Assembly: GCF_047675955.1 (NCBI RefSeq)
Contig: NC_132914.1
Coordinates: 128,690,163 to 128,754,162, forward strand
From: Chlorocebus sabaeus
Taxonomy: Eukaryota; Chordata; Mammalia; Primates; Cercopithecidae
Direction: 5' to 3'
DNA: 64,000 nucleotides
The notes below the pieces were generated by a model. That model made no database searches and had not been told where the DNA came from. It was given only the letters and a program-made list of their open reading frames with translations. The position numbers and the translations under genes are program-made. Positions within the stretch are counted from its first letter, which is position 1, and each line of letters opens with the position of its first letter. Below are positions 60,430 to 64,000 of the stretch, one piece after another.

Positions 60430-60619
60430 GGGGCATTCAGAGCAGCATGGAAGGGGGACCCAAGGCAAAGAGGGAGAAAATGCAAAGTGTCTCTGGTCTC
60501 TAGAGGAGTGGGAAGTCCCCAGTGGAGCAAGGTAACCATAGCAACAACAAACTTCAAACCCAACCGGGTTCCTGACTAGGTCAGCACAGGCCCTCACCCT
60601 AGGCGCCCAGAAGGCAAAA

Positions 60620-60963
60620 ATTCCACAAATAGTGAAACAAAATCAGCAAGTCTAAAATGGCTGTAATCGGATTTGTAGATGGAGAAGAGAGAATGGGACA
60701 AAAATAATATTTGAAAGAATGATCACTACGAATTTACCAAAATTGGTGACAACAAATCACAAACCTAAGAAACTAAAGAACACCAAGAAGGATGAACAAT
60801 GACAGCACCAAAAACAACACCGAGACACACCACATTCAAACTGCTGAAAACCAGACAGAAAGAAAATCCTGAACACAACCAGAAAGGCGGTGAACATGAA
60901 GCATTCCCCGTGGAGAAACAGGGATAAAAGTTATGGAATACTTCTCATAGAAATTATGCAAGC
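60620..60963 (+). mobile_element. Old L1M, ORF1 end region (first part)
   Basis: 'gaagagagaatgggacaaaa', 'tgaaaaccagacagaaagaa' and 'ccgtggagaaacagggataa' follow an old L1M near the end of ORF1. The element continues at 62,144 after a younger L1 insertion. Confidence 0.75.
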
Positions 60964-62128
60964 TTTCTTTCGTATGTTTGTTGACCACGTGTACGCCTTC
61001 TTGTGAAGCGTCTGTTCACGTCCTTGGCCCACTTTTTAATGGGGTTGTTTGGTTTACTCTGGTAAATGTGTTTAAGTTCCTTGCAGACTCTGAATATTAG
61101 ACCTTTGTCAGATGGATAGATTGCAAACATTTTCTCCCATTCTGTCAGTTGCCTGTTCACTCTGATGATAGTTTCTTTTGCTGTGCAGAAGCCCTTTCGT
61201 TTAATTAGATCCCATTTGTCAGTTTTTGCTTTTGCTGCCATTGCTTTTGGCATTTTTGTCATGAAGTCTTTGCCCGTGCCTATGTCCTGAATGGCACTGC
61301 CTAGATTTTCTTCTAGGGATTTTATAGTTTCAGGTTTTACATTTAAGTCTTTAAAACTCAACATCACTGATCATTAGAGAAACACAAATCAAAGCCACAA
61401 TGAGATACCACCTCACACCAGTCAGAATGACTATTGTCAAAAAGTCAGTAAACAACGGATGCTGGCGAGGTTGCAGAGAAGAAGGAACACTTTCACGCAG
61501 TCGGTGGGAGTGAAAATTAGTTCAGCCATTGTAGAAGACAGTGTGGCGATCCCTCAAAGACCTCGAGGCACAAATGCCATTTGACCCAGCAATCCCATTA
61601 CTGGGTATGCACCTAAAGGAATATAAATCATTCTATTTTAAAGATACGTGCATGTGTATGTTCACCATGGCACTATTCACAATAGCAAAGACATGAAATC
61701 AATCTAAACGCCCATCAGTGATAGACTAGATAAAGAAAATGTGGTACATATACATCATGGAACACTATGCAGTCATAAAAAGGAATGAGATCATGTCCTT
61801 TGCAGGGACATGGATGGAGTTGGAAGCCATTATCCTCAGCAAACTAATGCAGGAACAGAAAACCAACTGCTGCATGTTCTCACTTGTAAGTGGGAGCTGA
61901 ATGATGAGAACACATGAACACCTGAGGGGAACAACACACACTGGACCCTGTTGGAGAAGGGGTGAAGCGGGAGGGAGAGCACCCAGAACAATAGCTAATG
62001 CATGCTGGGCTTAATATCCAGATGATGGGACGATCTGTGCAGTAAACCACCATGGCACACGTTTACCAATGTAATAAAACTGCACATCCTGCACATGTTT
62101 GGGGAAACTGAAAAGTTGAAGAAAAAAA
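60964..62128 (+). mobile_element. L1PA-type insertion with 5' inversion and 15-bp target duplication
   Basis: The 3' part (about 61,353-62,128) is plus strand: ORF2 end, 3' UTR and a short A-tail. The 5' part (60,964 to about 61,352) is reversed and comes from the adjoining upstream ORF2 region. Flanks are 'agaaattatgcaagc' (60949-60963) and 'agaagttatgcaagc' (62129-62143), one mismatch. This is the classic twin-priming structure. The reversed part keeps an open frame of about 137 codons from ORF2 (60,954-61,367, minus). Confidence 0.92.
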
Positions 62129-62143
62129 AGAAGTTATGCAAGC

Positions 62144-62457
62144 AAAAAGACAAGCAACATCTTTAAACTGCTAAAAGAATAAAAAGCTCTCAGAATTCTA
62201 CATCTATTGAAAGTATCCTTCAAAAATGAAGGAGAAAGAAAGACTCTCCCAGGTAAACAAAACTGAGGGCATGCACTCAGCAGACCTGCCCTATGAGAAA
62301 TGGTGAAAGAAGTTCTCCAAGCAAAGGGAGTATGATATAGGTCAGAAACATGGAGCGAAAAAGGTATAAATATCTTAAGAATGGAATAAACGAAGATAAC
62401 ATATCTATTTTTTCTATTTTTAATTGCTCTGAAAGATCAATGACTAAGCAATAACAG
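62144..62457 (+). mobile_element. Old L1M, continued
   Basis: 'aactgctaaaagaataaaaa', 'tatccttcaaaaatgaagga' and 'agcagacctgccctatgaga' continue the L1M ORF1 end from 60,963. Confidence 0.8.
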
Positions 62458-62824
62458 TGCTATGGTTGGAATGCTGGTGTCCCCTGTACAACTCATTTTT
62501 TGAAATCCTAACCCCTGAAGTGGTGTCATTAGGAGGTGGGGTCTTTGGCAGGTGATGAGGTCATGAGGGTAGAGGAGCCTTCATGAGTGGGATTAGTGCC
62601 CTCATAAAAGGTACCCCAGAGAGCTGCCTTCCCCTTCCACCATTGAGGACACAGTGAGAAGCTGCTGTTGGTAAGCCAGGAGGTGGGCTCTTACCAGATG
62701 CCAAATCTGCCCATGCCTTGATCTGAGACTTCCCAGACTCCAAAACTGCAAGAAATAAGTGTTTGTGTTTAGAAGCCACCAAGCTGATGGTATTTTGTTA
62801 GAGCAGCCCAAACAGACTAAGACA
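62458..62824 (+). mobile_element. MaLR solo LTR (MST/MLT1A type) nested in L1M
   Basis: Starts 'tgctatggttggaatgctgg', has 'aggaggtggggtctttggca' and 'gggattagtgccctcataaa', and ends 'cagactaagaca'. Flanked by 'aacag' (62453-62457) and 'aatag' (62825-62829), one mismatch. Confidence 0.9.
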
Positions 62825-62910
62825 AATAGTACCAATGAATTGTGTGTACAACATGGGAAATGGAAATGCATGGGAACAACAGTGGCACGGGGATGGCAGA
62901 GCAGGGTGGG

Positions 62911-63231
62911 GACATCCTGCCATAAGGTCTGCACAATGGCAGAGGGGATGGGGACATCCCGTTAAGAGGTCCACACGATGGCAGAGGGATTGGGGACATC
63001 CTGCTACCAGGTCCGCACGATGGCAGAGGGGTTGGGGACATCCCGTTACGAGGTCCGCACGATGGCAGAGGGGATGGGGACATCCCGTTAAGAGGTCCAC
63101 ACCATGGCAGAGGGATTGGGGACATCCTGCTACCAGGTCCGCACGATGGCAGAGGGGTTGGGGACATCCCGTTACGAGGTCCGCACGATGGCAGAGGGAT
63201 TGGGGACATCCCGCTACCAGGTCCGCATGCT
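62911..63231 (+). repeat. 42-bp minisatellite within L1M, about 7.7 copies
   Basis: Units start at 62,911, 62,953, 62,995, 63,037, 63,079, 63,121, 63,163 and 63,205, each 'gacatcc...' and exactly 42 bp apart. Units 2-4 and 5-7 form a 126-bp higher-order repeat (units 3 and 6 look identical). Both strands stay open because 42 is divisible by three. The short copy at 60,119 has five fewer units. Confidence 0.95.
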
Positions 63232-63431
63232 TCCAGTGAAGCAACAGTATATTACTTGGAGGTGGACTCAGATTATTTAAAAAATGAATATTACAAACCA
63301 CAATTCACAACCAAATGTTTTAAAACGGGTTCTACATAATATCAGCTGAGAAGATGAAATGGAATAATAACAAATGTACCATTAAACTCAGGCAAGGCAG
63401 AAAGAAAGGGAAAAAACAGAACAAATGGAAA
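62911..63431 (+). repeat. Duplicated L1M inter-ORF block, long copy
   Basis: 521 bp against 311 bp in the short copy at 60,119. The difference of 210 bp is exactly five 42-bp units. The non-repeat flank (63,232-63,431) aligns without gaps. Confidence 0.92.
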
Positions 63432-64000
63432 AATACAAGACAACTGACAAGATGGTAGTTATTACTCTCGTTCCATCAATAATCCTTTTAAATGTGGGTG
63501 GTCAAAGCCACCAGTTAAAATGCAGAGAACGCCAGACTGGACAGAAATAGGCAAGCATCAAATACAGACTGTTTACAAGAAACCCATTTTAAACATGAAA
63601 ACATACATCTGCCAGGAGTAAACCAAGGAGAAGGAATACTATGCTAACACCACCTGAAAGAAAGCTGGAGTGAAACATCGATTTCAGGCCAAGTGGACTT
63701 CAGAACAAGGAGATTCTACACTGACAAACAGGTACACGTGCCAGGAAGTCAGGACGATCCTAAATATCCACTGCCTAACAACAGAACTTCAAATTACATG
63801 AGGCAAAAACTGCCAGGACTGAAAGGAAAAATTGACAAATTCACAATGAGAGGAGGAGGACTCTATTCTGCACTCTAGGAAATTGATAAAACAAGTAGGC
63901 AGAAAATCAGTAAGGCTACTGATGACCTGAGCAGCATTATCAACCAGCCACCCTGACTTCACGGACACTCCAGGACGCTGCAGTCGGTAACGGCAGAACG
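63232..64000 (+). mobile_element. Old L1M inter-ORF region and start of ORF2
   Basis: 'gatgaaatggaataataaca', then 'gtttacaagaaacccatttt' and 'aagcttt'-like ORF2 text follow the L1M order. The element runs out of the window. Confidence 0.8.
63470..64000 (+). pseudogene. L1M ORF2 endonuclease remnant, partial
   Basis: Pieces readable in the plus direction correspond to the N-terminal endonuclease of L1 ORF2. An intact stretch of 61 codons lies at 63,693-63,878 and includes NYMRQKLPGLKGKIDKF. Stops and frameshifts interrupt the rest, and the reverse-transcriptase part would lie beyond the window. Confidence 0.7.

Noticed and set aside
60954..61367. 137-codon minus-strand frame as a host gene
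   Set aside because: It is L1 ORF2 sequence from the inverted arm of an L1 insertion.
57704..63231. Regularly spaced 39-42 bp repeats resembling CRISPR arrays
   Set aside because: Units are head-to-tail without unique spacers, and the DNA is primate. These are minisatellites.
62798..63301. Frames of 134-167 codons on both strands
   Set aside because: They are translations of the 42-bp minisatellite plus L1M and LTR sequence.
1..64000. tRNA, rRNA, snRNA or microRNA genes
   Set aside because: I looked for familiar tRNA, U6, 7SK and 5S text and saw none. MIR tRNA-derived parts are not genes. A covariance-model search would be decisive.

Overview
The window is primate nuclear DNA, most likely from an Old World monkey. 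It is packed with Alu, L1, L2, MIR, MER5, MaLR, ERV and Tigger copies. Two near-consensus AluY copies (19,604-19,936 and 50,298-50,590) share base changes I recognise from Old World monkey AluY subfamilies: 'ggctcaagcctg', 'aaactagccgggcgagg', 'ggcgtaaacccggg' and 'gagatccggccactg'. No host protein-coding exon, tRNA, rRNA or snRNA gene can be supported. Every long open frame lies in a repeat or in GC-rich DNA with no recognisable domain. The only real coding remnants belong to transposons: a Tigger transposase and L1 ORF1 and ORF2.

Layout. 0-1.75 kb: Tigger2-like DNA transposon. 2-10 kb: mostly unassigned GC-rich DNA with MER30, an AluJ, MIR and an old ATTGG-type repeat. 10-11.6 kb: two Alus, then an 850-bp GGTGAT/GGTAAT array almost free of C. 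11.6-26 kb: old repeats (MIR, MER5, L2, L1M, three LTRs), one young AluY and much unassigned DNA. 27.0-28.3 kb: two CpG-rich blocks flanking a cluster of CCAAT boxes, the best candidate promoter here, with no gene recognised beside it. 28.5-29.4 kb: degenerate CACA-rich tract. 31-41 kb: L2, MIR and MER5, plus a Tigger MITE carrying a second MITE and an Alu monomer. 41.9-44.8 kb: an LTR-like segment, a 38-copy 39-bp minisatellite and a solo ERVL LTR. 45.7-55.2 kb: one full-length old L1 bearing seven later insertions, with intact target-site duplications. 57.7-58.1 kb: 40-bp minisatellite. 60.1-64 kb: a second old L1 carrying a 5'-inverted younger L1, a MaLR LTR and a 42-bp minisatellite whose flank was duplicated recently.

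The genes do not form a pathway. The window is best read as a record of nested insertions and tandem-repeat growth. Four distinct minisatellite-scale arrays in 64 kb, with GC-rich DNA, suggest a subtelomeric or otherwise recombination-prone locus, but that is inference. I see no convincing new biological system. The strongest leads are the 39-bp array, the duplicated 42-bp array in L1M, and the CpG/CCAAT block. Transposon family names are from memory of consensus sequences and were not checked by search.
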